A stretch of 64,000 nt of DNA. Origin: Crossaster papposus (lineage: Eukaryota; Echinodermata; Asteroidea; Velatida; Solasteridae). The first letter of the stretch is position 1. Every line of letters starts with the position of its first letter. Below are positions 13,385-23,860 of this stretch, in pieces. The stretch spans positions 868,001 to 932,000 of the forward strand of contig JBAIAA010000351.1 of NCBI GenBank assembly GCA_037893245.1. Direction: 5' to 3'. Position numbers and translations under genes: made by a program. The notes beneath the pieces are model-generated. The model was not told where the DNA came from. It made no database searches and saw only the letters and a list, made by a program, of their open reading frames with translations.

Positions 13385-13546
13385 CTAGAGAAACCAAAGA
13401 CGACCGAAGATGATGTCTCCAAATCCAAGGACTCCCGAGAGTACTTCCAGCAGGATCTAAAGATGCTGTCCAGCTATCGATCAGCTAGAGAGGAAGGGAA
13501 GGAGGAGCAGTTAGCTGAGGAGGAAGACCTACCACCTCTCTTACGG
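13385..13546 (+). CDS. Exon 2 in window of the coiled-coil gene
   Basis: 54 codons in phase 0, between TCCGCAG and CGG|GTAAGG. Contains SREYFQQDLKMLSSYRSARE and an acidic stretch EEQLAEEEDLPPLLR. Uninterrupted. The frame also reads on past the donor to 13690, but the splice site and the composition change argue for the exon ending at 13546. Confidence 0.7.
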
Positions 13547-15801
13547 GTAAGGGTGGGGTCAAATTTGATAGCGCAACTGCAGCTGAAAATCAAACCCCCA
13601 TACTCTACATCTGTATTTCACCCCTACTCCTCACCTCCATTCCCCACTTGGCAGATACCGGCAGTATATCAGTTTTCCTTGTTATTGTAACGAAACCCAC
13701 TTGGGATCCGCCAGTGGACAACCAAACTCACAACAACAATGAACGATGAAACAAATTCTACTTCTTAAAGCCACGTCTTTTAATTATTATATACAATTTA
13801 GGCAGTATGGATTCAGTTTGAGCAGCAATGAAAACAAATATATAATTGCGTGGCATGTTATCCATGCTGGATAACACGCAAAGCCCCTCCAAAATGAATA
13901 CAACCTAACGCTACTAAAAACTTATACAATCCTACAATACAATAAACAAGTACGGCTGAAAAGGGGGGCATGGGCACATACCTGCATGTAAATTAAACTT
14001 ACATGTACGACACATGAGGCCGGCAACCAAAGACGAAATAAAATCTAAAACTCAGAGAGACACAGCTAGCTTTACCTTACATACGCACTGTGGACATTCC
14101 TTTGTCTTCGTGTAGTTAACAAACTTTGACTAAATACTCATTTTTCTCGCTTCCCCAAAACAAATTTACCCTCAAATTTGGATTATGGGCCTCTCAGCTG
14201 TCCCTTCTATCTTTTCTATATATAACCCTAACCCTATATATAAATATAACCTCTAGCGCTCTTTTTCGGAAACTGAAAAACGGATTGTGGACGTGTGCAA
14301 GTCCACACACCGTAACCTCTTCCCGCATCGTGTGGACCTATATTGTTCGGAGGTCCACAGTGCGTATGCAAGACTAACTCATACACACACGTGTCTCTCC
14401 TACAGCACCTAGTCACAAGTCCTCCATGATAAGTATTGTGACACAGTTTATATACTGACTAGCCCTGTTGACTACAAAGGAAAGTCAGGTGAGGCAAATC
14501 TACAGGTAAGTGTATTGTTCGAGTACTTTGCATAAAATTAGCTTAAGAATTGGGTTAATTCTATTAAGGATTACAAGCAACAATTGTATTTTGGCCAGTC
14601 CAGGCCAGTAAAAAAACAAACAAAGGCGAGTTAGCTGGTAAAAGAACAATCAGCTTGCGCTATACAAAAAAAAGGAATTTCTAGCACATTGTATAATTTA
14701 CATGTACATACACAAACCTTGTTTCGTTACATTATTATTGATTATATAACTGACATACAGATCCTTGTCATTTTATTGGTTGAACTCGCATCACCTGACA
14801 TTCATTATTGCTCCCATTCACGCCGGGGCTCAAAAAGTCCCATTTGCCCATACTATTCAACAGCTAGGATCATTCATTCTTGTTCTCACTAATTTTGAAC
14901 AGCAGAGTGCCGCACACCAAAACCCGGGAAGAAGGTTAATATTTTCCAAGGAGAACAAAACACAGCGCTCCTTAAAAATTCCACAGGAGAAGTAATTTCT
15001 TCAGTTTGATTTGTAACGCGAACCGGAACGCGTCCGTTGATTTTGTGTCATGGAAAAATCTATACTACAGTACTAATTAAGGTACTGTTTTTTTACGTAC
15101 ACTTGCGGTATACTCACGCAGTATGTGTGCCGCGTCAGCCATGCGCGCCAATGTATGCGTTAGCTATAGCTAGCTGGCCATGAACATCACGAATAAACAC
15201 TGTATGTACAGGAATGACACGATCCTATCTCTGCAATGCATGGCGCGTGCACTGTTGTGTACATGTACATGTACGTACTGGTACGAGTGCGTGTACAATA
15301 TACCTGTAAACAACCCCAGTACAGAACTGTAGCTGTGCACGTGTATCTATACTGAATGTACATGGTGTTCCGTACAAAAATACCAGGTGTGATTTTCAGT
15401 GCGCCTAATCGACCATGAGTGCCTGACCCGTGCAATACGTTTTGTGGTAAAATAAAAGTGGTACATTATTGTATATGGCACTGAGACTAAACAAAGAAGT
15501 ACTGCATGCGCGCGCAATGTAAACAAATGTGTAGCTAGCGCGTGCATTAGCAAACTTTGAAAGCGACGTCTTTTGAAAGCTTTGAAAGCAACATACACAT
15601 GTAGGCCGAAACAGCTCTTGTTTTTGTTATTTTCTTTTCTTTCTATTTAAGGAGATCGAATAGCTCTTCTTAAATCAACATCAGGATTTAAGGAGAGCAA
15701 TTTTAAGCTCTCCTCATTTTTGTTTTATAAATGAAGGACTTGTATACTATTGTATCTTTTTGTGTGCCTGAGCAGTTATTATTAAGTGTATTTCTCTGCA
15801 G
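13547..15801. other. Intron with low-complexity and palindromic tracts
   Basis: No coding exon recognised. 14220-14245 has a short CCCTAACCCTATATATA run. 14280-14370 contains TGTGGAC-type repeats in both orientations. 15255-15300 is rich in ACATGTAC palindromes. 15640-15720 has an imperfect hairpin (GGAGAGCA ... AGCTCTCC). Several short open frames here overlap on both strands and look random. Confidence 0.4.
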
Positions 15802-15902
15802 GCAATATCTCTTATGGACAGAGTAGAGACAGGGAGGGAAGAGTTAAAGAAACAGCTGAAGATGATAGAAGAGAAACGGGCCATCCAAGAGAGAAATGAA
15901 CG
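15802..15902 (+). CDS. Exon 3 in window of the coiled-coil gene
   Basis: Starts after TTTCTCTGCAG in phase 0 and ends at GAACG|GTACGT in phase 2. Encodes a strongly helical charged segment (SLMDRVETGREELKKQLKMI and EEKRAIQERNER) typical of a coiled coil. No lesion. Confidence 0.72.
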
Positions 15903-16079
15903 GTACGTTGTCAATCAGGAGGTGTGATGATGGTGTCTGTGTGCAAATGACTCGCTGTATAATGGTTATGAAGATAGAAAGCTAGGTAGGATTGCTGAAT
16001 GCATAATTGCTGCCATATCCCTTGAGCTAAACATGAAGACGCACCGTGTTTATTGCAAGCCCACTTGAACCAGAATAAA

Positions 16080-16480
16080 GGGGAAGATATACTATCTCGT
16101 CTCATCCTCAACCGGCTACAGTCATCCCAAAAAGTCAATGTGCTTTTGTGCCTCGCGTGGCACAGTTGGCATGATGTTTTCGGGTCAACAACTCCAGGAA
16201 AAGTGCAGAGAACAACATCCTGACCTCTTCATTGTCTTCATCGACCTGACAAAGGCCTTTGACTCAGTCAGCCAGGAAGGTCTGTGGAAGCTTCTGTACA
16301 GGGCTGGCTGCCCATCCAAGATAATTAACATCATCAGATTCTTCCACGATGGTATGGTTGCCCGTGTGAGGTTGCGGCTCTAGGTCCATCTAGCCCATTT
16401 CCTGTTACCAACGGCACTAAACAGGGCTGTGTCCTAATACCATTGCTCTTTAGCAGTGTTTTTTCATTCATGCTCCGTTA
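16080..16480 (+). mobile_element. LINE reverse transcriptase fragment
   Basis: Translation gives LFIVFIDLTKAFDSVSQEGL, the RT palm motif with the catalytic FIDLTKAFD. An NRLQ-type motif lies upstream at about 16110. Downstream, in another frame, is PVTNGTKQGCVL (about 16400), the next conserved RT block. At least two frameshifts and a stop (16381) break it. Non-LTR RT of the jockey/RTE-like general type; the exact clade cannot be set by eye. It lies in sense orientation within an intron. Confidence 0.82.
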
Positions 16481-17157
16481 TGCTTTCAACAACTGCACGC
16501 GGGGATAATGATTCAGTTTTGCACTGACAGCGGTGGTGTATTTCATTTAAATTGTTGCTCCGACAAAGTCGTGCGCCTTATCGCGCTAATCGTTTCAAAA
16601 GTCGCTCAACCATTGCATACTATTTCAACATTGCAACATTTAACATTGCGACAAAATGAAGGCTATGTAAACTGTTGAATTAGATGGTACCAGACTAATT
16701 AGTCATTAGAGCTGACTGGTATTAATTTGTAATTAACTTTATTTCATTATTTTTAAGCTCCAAAAAGGAAGATTTTACTTCACTTTTAATTTAAGATGGC
16801 CGACCCGTGAATGTTGCGTAATGGGAGGACATTTCATGCTGCACCTCATCATCACTTTTTGTTTGAAAACTTGGCATGATTATGAGCTTAAAAACATTTA
16901 GGGTAACTGGATTTTGAAGTCTCTGATTTCTCCCACCTAAAAAACCCCCACAGTATTGAGATTTGTGAGCCCACCCACCCTCAGCCTGCCACCGTCACCA
17001 CTAGAATGCCTAACAGACCAGTTGTACGTACATGTACCTCTGATGTGCGTGTGTCGGAGCGTGTCAGCTTGTCATCTATCACACTGAAACTCAACACCAC
17101 CGTCTTCAATGAACTCAACGATGACATGAGTTGTTTTTCAGAGAATAGGCTCTGTCT
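16481..17157. other. Intron, nothing recognised
   Basis: AT-rich, no conserved coding sequence seen. A CACCGTCACCAC stretch near 16990 weakly resembles sequence beyond the other arm of the 17158 inverted repeat. Confidence 0.35.
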
Positions 17158-17239
17158 ACGAAGTAAACACAAATGTCACGTGATACGCGCGACCCACTTC
17201 TGGCATTTTCACAATGTAACTCAAAGCCCATAGTTAATA

Positions 17240-17980
17240 CTGTGACAGAAAGTGCAAGGACTTAGTGCCAGTAACCACGAACTGTAACCACGGGCGGACA
17301 AGACCTGTAGTTGCGCGCGCTGGCTGGGCGGAGCTTACCGCTCAGTGACTCGCTGCGTGAATGCACGCGATTGGGTAACAAAGCCCATATGCTTAAGTAC
17401 ATGTATGTGTTTTACATGGTGTGCGTGTTTACCTGGGTGGTAGACACGTAATATTCATTGTTATAGTTGTTCGAGAGCTGCACGACAGATAAGACGTAGG
17501 TAACTGGTGCTGCGTTTTGTGAAATGCTTATGCGAATCGGTACAAAGCGATATAGCTGTACATTGTTTACGCAAGCCTGCATGGTTAATGTGTTGGTGGT
17601 ACAAAGCTGAGACAGCTAGCTGTACATAGCTGACGCAAACTGGCATGGTTAATACGTAGCAGGTGCAAAGCTGTACTGGTTGTACACAGCTTACTGGGGC
17701 ATGTAATGCTGACTAGGCATGTAATGCTGACTAGGCATGTAATGCTGACTATAGGCACGTAATGCTGACTAGGCGCTTGATGCTGACTTCGCTTGTGTAA
17801 TGTTCATGATGGCTTTTGCGTTCTGAACACTGCAGTTATTGTGCATTGCTGCTGAGGACCCTAGTATTTAAACAGCCCACTTAATTTCCAATTACTGTGC
17901 ATTTCTTGATTGTTGTGAATAAATCATCTTTATTGTTCATTGTACCGTCAATCCAGTTGTCAAGGAGTCTTTGTTACAGG
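17240..17980 (+). mobile_element. Possible solo LTR or LTR fragment
   Basis: Begins TGTGACAGAAAG and ends GTCTTTGTTACA, so it has TG...CA ends with a short inverted TGTRACA. Contains a TATA-like AGTATTTAAACAGCCC (about 17870) and AATAAATCATC (about 17921) 40-60 bp further on, the order expected of an LTR promoter and polyadenylation signal. No second LTR, primer-binding site or gag/pol is seen, so the call is tentative. Confidence 0.4.
17697..17785 (+). repeat. Minisatellite, GCATGTAATGCTGACTAG x ~5
   Basis: About five imperfect direct copies of an 18-20 bp unit, the last ones degenerate (GCACGTAATGCTGAC, GCGCTTGATGCTGAC). Confidence 0.85.
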
Positions 17981-18306
17981 TTATAGTGTAATTAACAGAG
18001 AGTAATCGCAATCATCATAATCGGCGGTATATTTCCTCCAAAACGGACCTGCACCCTTTGCCTTTTAGGTCGCTCTGAGTGATCTCTCGTCTAGGGAAGA
18101 GCCTTAGGTTGGGAAGATTGTCGTGGCTTTAATAGGTGTCCGACTTATCCTAACAGCCTTAGGTTGGCCCGGGGAGTTCCCGCCACAATACACACGAATA
18201 GAGTTTTCACAAAGTGACGCTATCCGTGTGTATTAGCTATGGGCTTTGCATTACTTTGTGAAAATGCCAGAAGTGGGTTGTATCACGTGACATTTGTGTT
18301 ACTTCG

Positions 18307-18722
18307 TGGGGACGGTGACAAAATTAGGGGTTCAATTTTCCATGTCCATGTTACATCAGACATAGGAATTTGTTTTTTTAATTCAGCACACATTCCTTGG
18401 CGCCTTTTATATCAGGGTAATTACATAAAACAAAGTACCTATAGCAAAAACTTTGAAGTCAATTTCAGCGACACTTGCATGGTAAATTACTTGGTCATGT
18501 GTGACCGGGACATCAACAAATATCACAATTTTAGACCCCCTTTTAGACCCCCTTATTTATGGACTAACCAATAGAAAATCAGTTCTGTTCTTGAAAATCA
18601 AATTTCTATCGGATGTGTAAACATAATTTTTGCTATAAATACCACCACAAAGTGGTACAAAAGAGAATGGACAGAAATTAAACAAATGTCACTTGCTCCT
18701 AAACAATTTGTAAACATTTCTC
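18307..18722. other. Intron, nothing recognised
   Basis: Contains a short direct repeat TTTTAGACCCCC at about 18530-18555. A 111-codon frame (18239-18574) starts inside the inverted-repeat arm and has no recognisable domain. Confidence 0.35.
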
Positions 18723-18957
18723 TTAACCAGTTCGTATTATATAAAAACGTGTCTACATCCAAATTTGTTCCTGAATTCAAGCAGAGCAAGGCCATAAATA
18801 TCTGTCAGCGACCGGCTCGCAGCGAGCAAGGCCAGAAATATCAGGGTGTGCTACCCACAGATGCCGGTCTAAACCTGACTCGGATCAAGGTTCGTGAAAA
18901 ACAATCCCGCGCTTGGGCCTAATCAATGTCAAAATAATCCTTGCGTGAACTGGTTAA
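18723..18957. mobile_element. MITE family with TTAACCAGTTC ends, copy 1
   Basis: Ends TTAACCAGTTCGTA and TGCGTGAACTGGTTAA are inverted. The inner sequence (GGCCAGAAATATCAGGGTGT, GCTACCCACAGATGCCGG, AAAACAATCCCGC) recurs near 27727 and 45640. About 235 bp, no coding potential. Confidence 0.8.
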
Positions 18958-19101
18958 GATATTGTACTTGTTACAGACGTACATGTATGTATTTGCAACA
19001 TTATATTTCTAGTGTTATGCAAAAGATTTCTTAGTATAAAGGCTCACTGTAGATAAACCAACTTAGAATCGACCATTTGAATTTGTTTGCTTTTAGGTCA
19101 G

Positions 19102-19213
19102 TGGCAACACTATCAAGAAACTGGACAGTAACTTGTTCCGTGGTCAAGAGATTAACAAAGTATACAGAGAGATAATGAAGACATTGCCTACTGACCACTT
19201 AGCTTATGATCAG
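19102..19213 (+). CDS. Exon 4 in window of the coiled-coil gene
   Basis: The acceptor that keeps the frame is TTTTAGGTCAG|TGGCAAC: with the phase-2 CG of the previous exon it gives RGNTIKKLDSNLFRGQEINK and then VYREIMKTLPTDHLAYDQ, ending at GATCAG|GTAGTT. Using the upstream TTTTAG instead would shift the frame. Parts of this exon are repeated at 19575 and 19686. Confidence 0.7.
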
Positions 19214-19310
19214 GTAGTTATCTCACTGACCCCTGCCTTCTAAACTTTGCCTCGCCATGCACTACCCCACCCAAACCACCACACCCATGAACTGGACATT
19301 TAACCTTTGG

Positions 19311-19565
19311 GGCCCAGTGGTTTATGTTTGTGATTCACGATCAGAGGGTCGGGGTTCGAATCCAGCTGCTGGCCTTATGTTGTGTCCTTGGGCACGCCAC
19401 TTCACCCCACTTGCCTCTTTCCACCCATGGGTACAGACATTCGCTGGGGAGTAACCTGCGATGGACCAGCATCCCATCCTGGGAGGGGGGAATATTCTCA
19501 GTTATTTTATGCTAGAGAAACGAGTTAAACACCAGCCTGATGAGCCACATTGGCTCGTGACAGGC
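19311..19565 (+). mobile_element. SINE-like element between exon copies
   Basis: Starts with tRNA-like GGCCCAGTGGTTTATG, a box-B-like GGTCGGGGTTCGAATCCAG, then TTGTGTCCTTGGGCACGCCA and GATGGACCAGCATCCCATCC, a body seen in many animal tRNA-derived SINEs. Ends near GGCTCGTGACAGGCTTTAC. It separates two copies of the same exon segment. Confidence 0.7.
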
Positions 19566-19574
19566 TTTACTTAG

Positions 19575-19620
19575 AGAGATTATGAAGACATTACCAACTG
19601 ACCACTTGGCCTATGACCAG
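19575..19620 (+). pseudogene. Duplicated 3' half of exon 4
   Basis: After TTACTTAG reads REIMKTLPTDHLAYDQ, then GTAGTTATCTCACTGACCCC, matching the end of the 19102 exon and the start of its intron. The frame is open and both splice signals exist, so exon use cannot be excluded. Confidence 0.7.
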
Positions 19621-19685
19621 GTAGTTATCTCACTGACCCCTCCCTCCTAAACTATTCCCCGCCTCTACAACCAGAAAATAGAAAG

Positions 19686-19770
19686 TAACTTTAATCAAAA
19701 GATTAATGAAGTATACAGAGAGATTATGAAGACGTTTCCAACTGATCACTAATAGTGTATGATAATGTAG
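19686..19770 (+). pseudogene. Third, degenerate copy of the exon 4 segment
   Basis: AATGAAGTATACAGAGAGAT and ATGAAGACGTTTCCAACTGA repeat the exon (VYREIMKT.PTDH), but stops follow (CACTAATAG) and the donor is altered. Clearly non-functional. Confidence 0.7.
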
Positions 19771-19850
19771 TCCGGATTACCATTTCGGTGCTCTACCAAC
19801 TGAGTTATATAGCCTTGTGTCGGTGGCTCCCTATATTTATCAGTCTACTT
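19771..19850 (-). mobile_element. tRNA-derived SINE fragment
   Basis: On the minus strand: GGCTATATAACTCAGTTGGT AGAGCACCG, an A-box-like tRNA 5' half followed by AATGGTAATCCGGA. The same family appears at 23564 (plus) and 28441 (minus). It is truncated before box B. Confidence 0.65.
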
Positions 19851-21012
19851 CATTCACTTACCCAAATAGCTACTACGTATGCATATTTATTCAGCCGACA
19901 GGCTCAAACGCTAAAAGATTTAATCAACCACCGAGCGCCCTCTCGGGGGCCTACCCATTATGCTACGTCATGAATCCGCCATTATATTCCTCTTTTTTCT
20001 TAGCGACGGCATCGTGCAGAAGCAAATATTTTTGCTCTCGTCTTTTGACGAGTGTTTGTACGATTTTCGCTTTAAGAGTTTTCTGTTTTATAGAATTAAT
20101 CAACCAAGTGAGTTGTGTAGAATTTGTAGAGTTTGTTTTGAGTTAAGTAGTTCTCATTTAGAGTGATTTTGGAGTCATTTGGCTTTCGTTTTTCTTGCAC
20201 GTAGCGTAGCGCTGACACCACGTGCGGCGGGCCAGGTCGGCACCGCGGGACTAGCCCAGTGCCGAGTAGGCATCGTGGTCTCTCCCTTTGGGATCAAGTG
20301 CAATCCCATTTTTAGCCGAGTCGGTTTTCCTGAGTTATTATTATTTATGTTGTACAGTTATCTAATAATAATTTTGTCTTTGTTAAAAAGAAAAGAAAAG
20401 AAAAACAAGTGCATTTAGTTTAGGACTCCATAGAAATGCGTAAAGACCTTTAGGGGAGACAGTGCGTCGTATATCCCCGGAGAGAAGTGCGGTTATTCTC
20501 CACAAGGTCTGCTAGTCGCCCCACACGTGGGGCCCCTGTTCCGGAAGTCAGACTTTCGGCCGTTCAGGGGACTAGCGAAACGTTTCGAAGAATATAGCGG
20601 TTTCGGCCGTTCCCTGTTCTCCGTTCGTTTCCCCTACGCTCGCGGTGAGCTAGGGCCTAGTGAGACGAGTACAGTGGGGGTATATCGACAGAGGTCGTTC
20701 CCTTCCCCCCTGACCTAAGCTATCTCGGTAGTGCGACGACAAACGAGATAGTAGCGAGATATTCGGGGGTATATCGGCCGCTGGCCGTTCACTTCCCTCG
20801 GCCGCCTCGCTGGGCGAGAAAAATTCCGTGGGGTACAACGACCAGCGGTCGTTCCTTTCCCCTCGGCCATTCTCAACTGCATATATCTCAGTAGTACAAT
20901 AGTACGAAAAGACGATATAGCAGTGAGTCCCCACGCAGGGACATCGCCGTAGTTTGCAACGGTCATCCCGTGTTACGGGTTTTTGACCGGCATCAAACAT
21001 ACGTCCTACGGT
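19851..21012 (+). other. Probable 5' non-coding region of the DIRS-like element and preceding intron
   Basis: GC content rises from about 20180 and stays high to about 23390, matching the retroelement body. There are three imperfect copies of GGTATATCG...GGTCGTTCCCTTCCCC (about 20670-20710, 20776-20800, 20835-20865). A GAAAAGAAAAG tract lies near 20390. The exact left end of the element cannot be placed. Minus-strand frames here (20650-21234) look like antisense shadows. Confidence 0.4.
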
Positions 21013-22150
21013 ATGAAGCACCGTGAGGATACCGGGGATAAAACTCCCCGTGTAACCACGGCCCCCCCAGGCGACCAGCCGTAAGGGTTCCGCGGTTAAA
21101 AAGGCCGCATCAAAGGCCAGCGGCGGTCCCAAGGGTAAGCCCCCAAAAGGGACCAATAGTCGCTCGATCACGCCTCCGGTCTCCGGACCATCGGCGTCTC
21201 CTAGCAACCCGGCGTCGTTTTCCCATGTTTTCACGGGAATTTCTTCGCCTCGTCCCCCCGGTCTGCTGGCTCCAGCAACCCTCGGGGACGACCAGTCACG
21301 GAGCGGTAAAAGGATTCAATCCTCACCGGCCCCGTCCGCGCGTTCATCGCGCTCCAAACATCCTGCTTCCACCCGTGGGGCAGGACTCACGGTGACTGAC
21401 TTGCCTCCTCCCCCAATTCGGACCACGGACTCGCAGGCAACATCATTCTTTGATCAATGCTCCGGAATTCCCAGGATAATATCGGAGTTTTCTTCTAGTG
21501 AATCAAGTCACCCAAGCCAGAAAAGGAAACACCAGGCCGCGCCGTCTTCCTCAGGGGATTCCCCCCGTAAGTCGACGCATCGGAAAAAGAAAAACAAAGG
21601 TGTATCCTCAGAAATCTTTCTAAAAGCTTTCCAGGACATCAACGTTTCACTAGCAGCCCTCACTAAGCAACAACAATGGAGATCGGCCCCGACGGCGGTG
21701 ACTCAGAGGTCACTCCCGGCGGCCACATTTCCGGACCCAAATCCGGGTCTAATCCTGCCGGATCCGGGTTCGGGCGGGATGAGAGGGGAACACACTGGGC
21801 CCCCAGATCCTGGGGTTGCCACCAGTGTCTGCTCAGATAATCCACCTACTCCGGGCCGCGATTGGGCGCCCCCGAGATCACAGGCGGGAGTTTCCTTACA
21901 CCCATCTATGAGTCTGGGCACTTCTATTCAAGATGCTCCTGACATAGATGTCGATGATACTCACCCCCCTTCCACTCACTCACACGATGAGCGCTCTGGG
22001 GATGATGAGGCCACTGACCCTGGAAATTTTTCGCCATTTGAGACTCAGCTGAGGCTGGTTCAAAGAGATATGGTTCGGGTACTGCAACTACCAGAGAGCA
22101 GTAAACCAGAGACCACCCGTCGTTCTTTCAAACGCCGGACTGGCGTGGAG
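21013..22150 (+). pseudogene. DIRS gag-like ORF, one frameshift
   Basis: A start MKHREDTGDKTPRVTT at 21013 runs into a C7 run (21062-21068). After a one-base shift the frame continues as ATSRKGSAVKKAASK and stays open through 21392 to about 22145 (SEIFLKAFQDINVSLAALTK, ETTRRSFKRRTG). Rich in S, P, K and R, as DIRS ORF1 products are. The apparent 628-codon frame (21392-23278) is a chimera: its middle part reads the RNase H region out of frame after a deletion near 22145-22190. Confidence 0.6.
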
Positions 22151-22184
22151 GAACCTCGGGATCCAGCTTTCCCAACTATGCCGG

Positions 22185-22760
22185 TGGATCGCTTATGCGC
22201 CGACCCTTCCCCCTCGACAAGTTGCAGGCACTTGGGACGACAACACTCGGTCCCTACATATCAATGTTCTAGAACTCCAGGCTGTAGTCAATGCCCTACA
22301 CCACTTTCAGGCAGACGTAGTGGGTCGGTCTGTTCTAATCAAGACCGACAACACGACAGTGGTAGCATATATCAACAAACAGGGCGGTACAAGATCACCC
22401 CAGCTGTGCTACCGGACTTGGGAAATGTTTCAGTGGCTAATCAGACACAAAGTCGATCTACGTGCCATTCACATTACTGGTACGGAAAACGACATAGCGG
22501 ACTCACTCTCCAGGGGCAAATTAGTTCCCACGGAGTGGTCATTGAACAGGAGGATCGTACGTCAGATCTTCTCGATCCTAGGTCGTCCACACATAGACCT
22601 GTTCGCCTCAGCGGTCAACACTCAGCTCCCGGTGTTCTGCTCGAGAGCCCATCATCCTCATGCATGGGCCTCGGACGCACTATCAATAGACTGGACAAAC
22701 ATGTTCGCTTACGCCTTCCCCCCGATCTCAATCCTTACAAAGGTCATCGGGAAACTGGAG
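22185..22760 (+). pseudogene. DIRS-type RNase H domain
   Basis: The frame gives WDDNTRSLHINVLELQAV (acidic E of RNase H), then VLIKTDNTTVVAYINKQGG (catalytic D, about 22346), then HITGTENDIADSLSRGK (catalytic D, about 22500). It is followed by PHIDLFASAVNTQLPVFCSR, a conserved stretch downstream of RNase H in DIRS/Ngaro elements. The frame stays open to 23105. In full elements an RT domain lies upstream; here it is missing, replaced by a direct joint to gag-like sequence. Confidence 0.85.
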
Positions 22761-22899
22761 AGAGACAGGTGCAAGATCCTGCTGATCGCCCCCTTTTGGC
22801 CGCGTCAGCCCTGGTTTCCGCGACTGGTGAGGCTCCTAGTGGGCTCCCCTCTAATCCTCCCAGATCGTCACGACCTACTCGTTCAACCTCAGTCCCGGT

Positions 22900-23150
22900 T
22901 CCGACACCCATCTCCGGGAGATCTCCACTTAGCATGCTGGCCACTGTCAAGCGCGCCTTCCGAGCAGCAGGTCTTTCTGAAGACGCTGCAGCTCTGGCCG
23001 CAAAGGGACGTCGTCTCTCAACGCGACAAATCTATGACAGTCGACTACGACATTATAGTAGGTGGTGCGCAGAACAGGCTGTGGATCCGCTCTGTGCTTC
23101 TTTAAGCCATTGTTCAGAATTCCTACTGTCATTGTTCAGAGCCAATGTTC
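22900..23150 (+). pseudogene. Tyrosine recombinase N-terminal (core-binding) fragment
   Basis: Read one frame away from the RNase H frame: AAALAAKGRRLSTRQIYDSR and LRHYSRWCAEQAVDPL then SHCSEFLLSLF, typical of the SAM-like DNA-binding part of DIRS/phage-type recombinases. The sequence departs from the family after about 23150, before any catalytic R..HxxR..Y residues, so it is truncated. Overlap with the RNase H frame is the DIRS arrangement. Confidence 0.7.
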
Positions 23151-23229
23151 AGGTCCATAACGGCCTCGTACCGGCCCACTATCCTCTTACCGGGTTCCCG
23201 CCGTGTGGTACAAGCGGTGGCACACGGCG

Positions 23230-23257
23230 AAAGTTTTGGGCATGCCCAAAACTTTTG
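23230..23257. repeat. Near-perfect short palindrome
   Basis: GAAAGTTTTGGGC followed by GCCCAAAACTTTTG (axis at GCATGC), in the terminal part of the DIRS-like element. Possibly part of the inverted terminal repeat region; function not shown. Confidence 0.8.
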
Positions 23258-23563
23258 CCGTGTCTTGCCGGCCACTAACGGGCCCCCACCGTGTTCACCG
23301 ATCGCGCAACGCCCCGCCATGTGCCCTTACCGTGTTCCACCGTCCGCACAAAATGTACCACACGGTGGCACACGGTAGGCTTAGCCGGCGCCATAGGACA
23401 GCTACTTTACCATCTTGCTTTTCCCCATTTTTAACCTGTTGTTTTAACATTGTTTCAAAATTGTTGCTAGTATCGTGCCTTTGGCGTGGAAATTTCGATT
23501 TGATGGCTTCAGACTAGCACCCCTGAACAAAAATATTGACATATTTGGGTAACCAACAACATA

Positions 23564-23640
23564 GCGCCGGATAGCTCAGTTGGTAGGGCACCGTAATGGC
23601 AATCGGGATGTTGGTTCAAGCCCCGCTCCAGTCAATTTCT
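23564..23640 (+). mobile_element. tRNA-derived SINE head
   Basis: GCGCCGGATAGCTCAGTTGG (box A) and GGTTCAAGCCCC (box B, about 23613) at tRNA spacing, followed by TCCAGTCAATTTCTTTG. The acceptor stem does not pair well and no anticodon arm is convincing, so it is a SINE rather than a functional tRNA gene. No gene is seen in 23641-23860. Confidence 0.7.
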
Positions 23641-23860
23641 TTGTTCAAATGTCTTTGATCCAAAAACTGTGAGTCTGTAACCTTCTTGACCATTACTAGA
23701 TAATAGATGTATACAATTTGGAATAAAACAAAATGTGCAGGTTTATAAACTGAGTTGGAAAAACTTTAAATGCACAGCTCTAAACCTTTTCGAAAATGAA
23801 AAGAAGTATGTGTGCTTAGATTTACAGCATTCTCTTGTAATTTCCTTCGTGCAAATGTAG

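Larger units (their letters stand above)
17158..18306. repeat. Inverted-repeat element, ~80 bp arms, ~990 bp centre
   Basis: The arm 17158-17240 (AAGTAAACACAAATGTCACG ... AAAGCCCATAGTTAATAC) is complementary to 18231-18306 (GTATTAGCTATGGGCTTTG ... CATTTGTGTTACTTCG) with a few mismatches. The centre holds an LTR-like block and a minisatellite. A smaller hairpin (TTTTCACAAAGT ... ACTTTGTGAAAA) overlaps the right arm. Confidence 0.7.
20180..23395 (+). mobile_element. DIRS-like (tyrosine-recombinase) retrotransposon, internally deleted
   Basis: GC-rich block with a gag-like frame, an RNase H domain and the N-terminal part of a tyrosine recombinase, partly overlapping in different frames as in DIRS elements. 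The reverse transcriptase and the catalytic recombinase domain are absent, so it is a dead internal-deletion derivative. Ends are approximate. The right region (23190-23390) has repeats of CGTGTGGTAC / CACGGTGGCACACGG type. Confidence 0.75.

Noticed and set aside
20650..21234. 194-codon minus-strand frame
   Set aside because: Antisense to the GC-rich DIRS-like 5' region; composition follows from GC content and there is no recognisable domain.
21392..23278. Single 628-codon protein
   Set aside because: Its parts are a gag-like region, an out-of-frame reading of the RNase H domain, and the recombinase head. It is a deletion chimera, not one conserved protein.
23564..23640. Functional tRNA gene
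   Set aside because: A and B boxes are present but the acceptor and anticodon stems do not fold properly, and related heads occur at 19771 and 28441, so it is a SINE.
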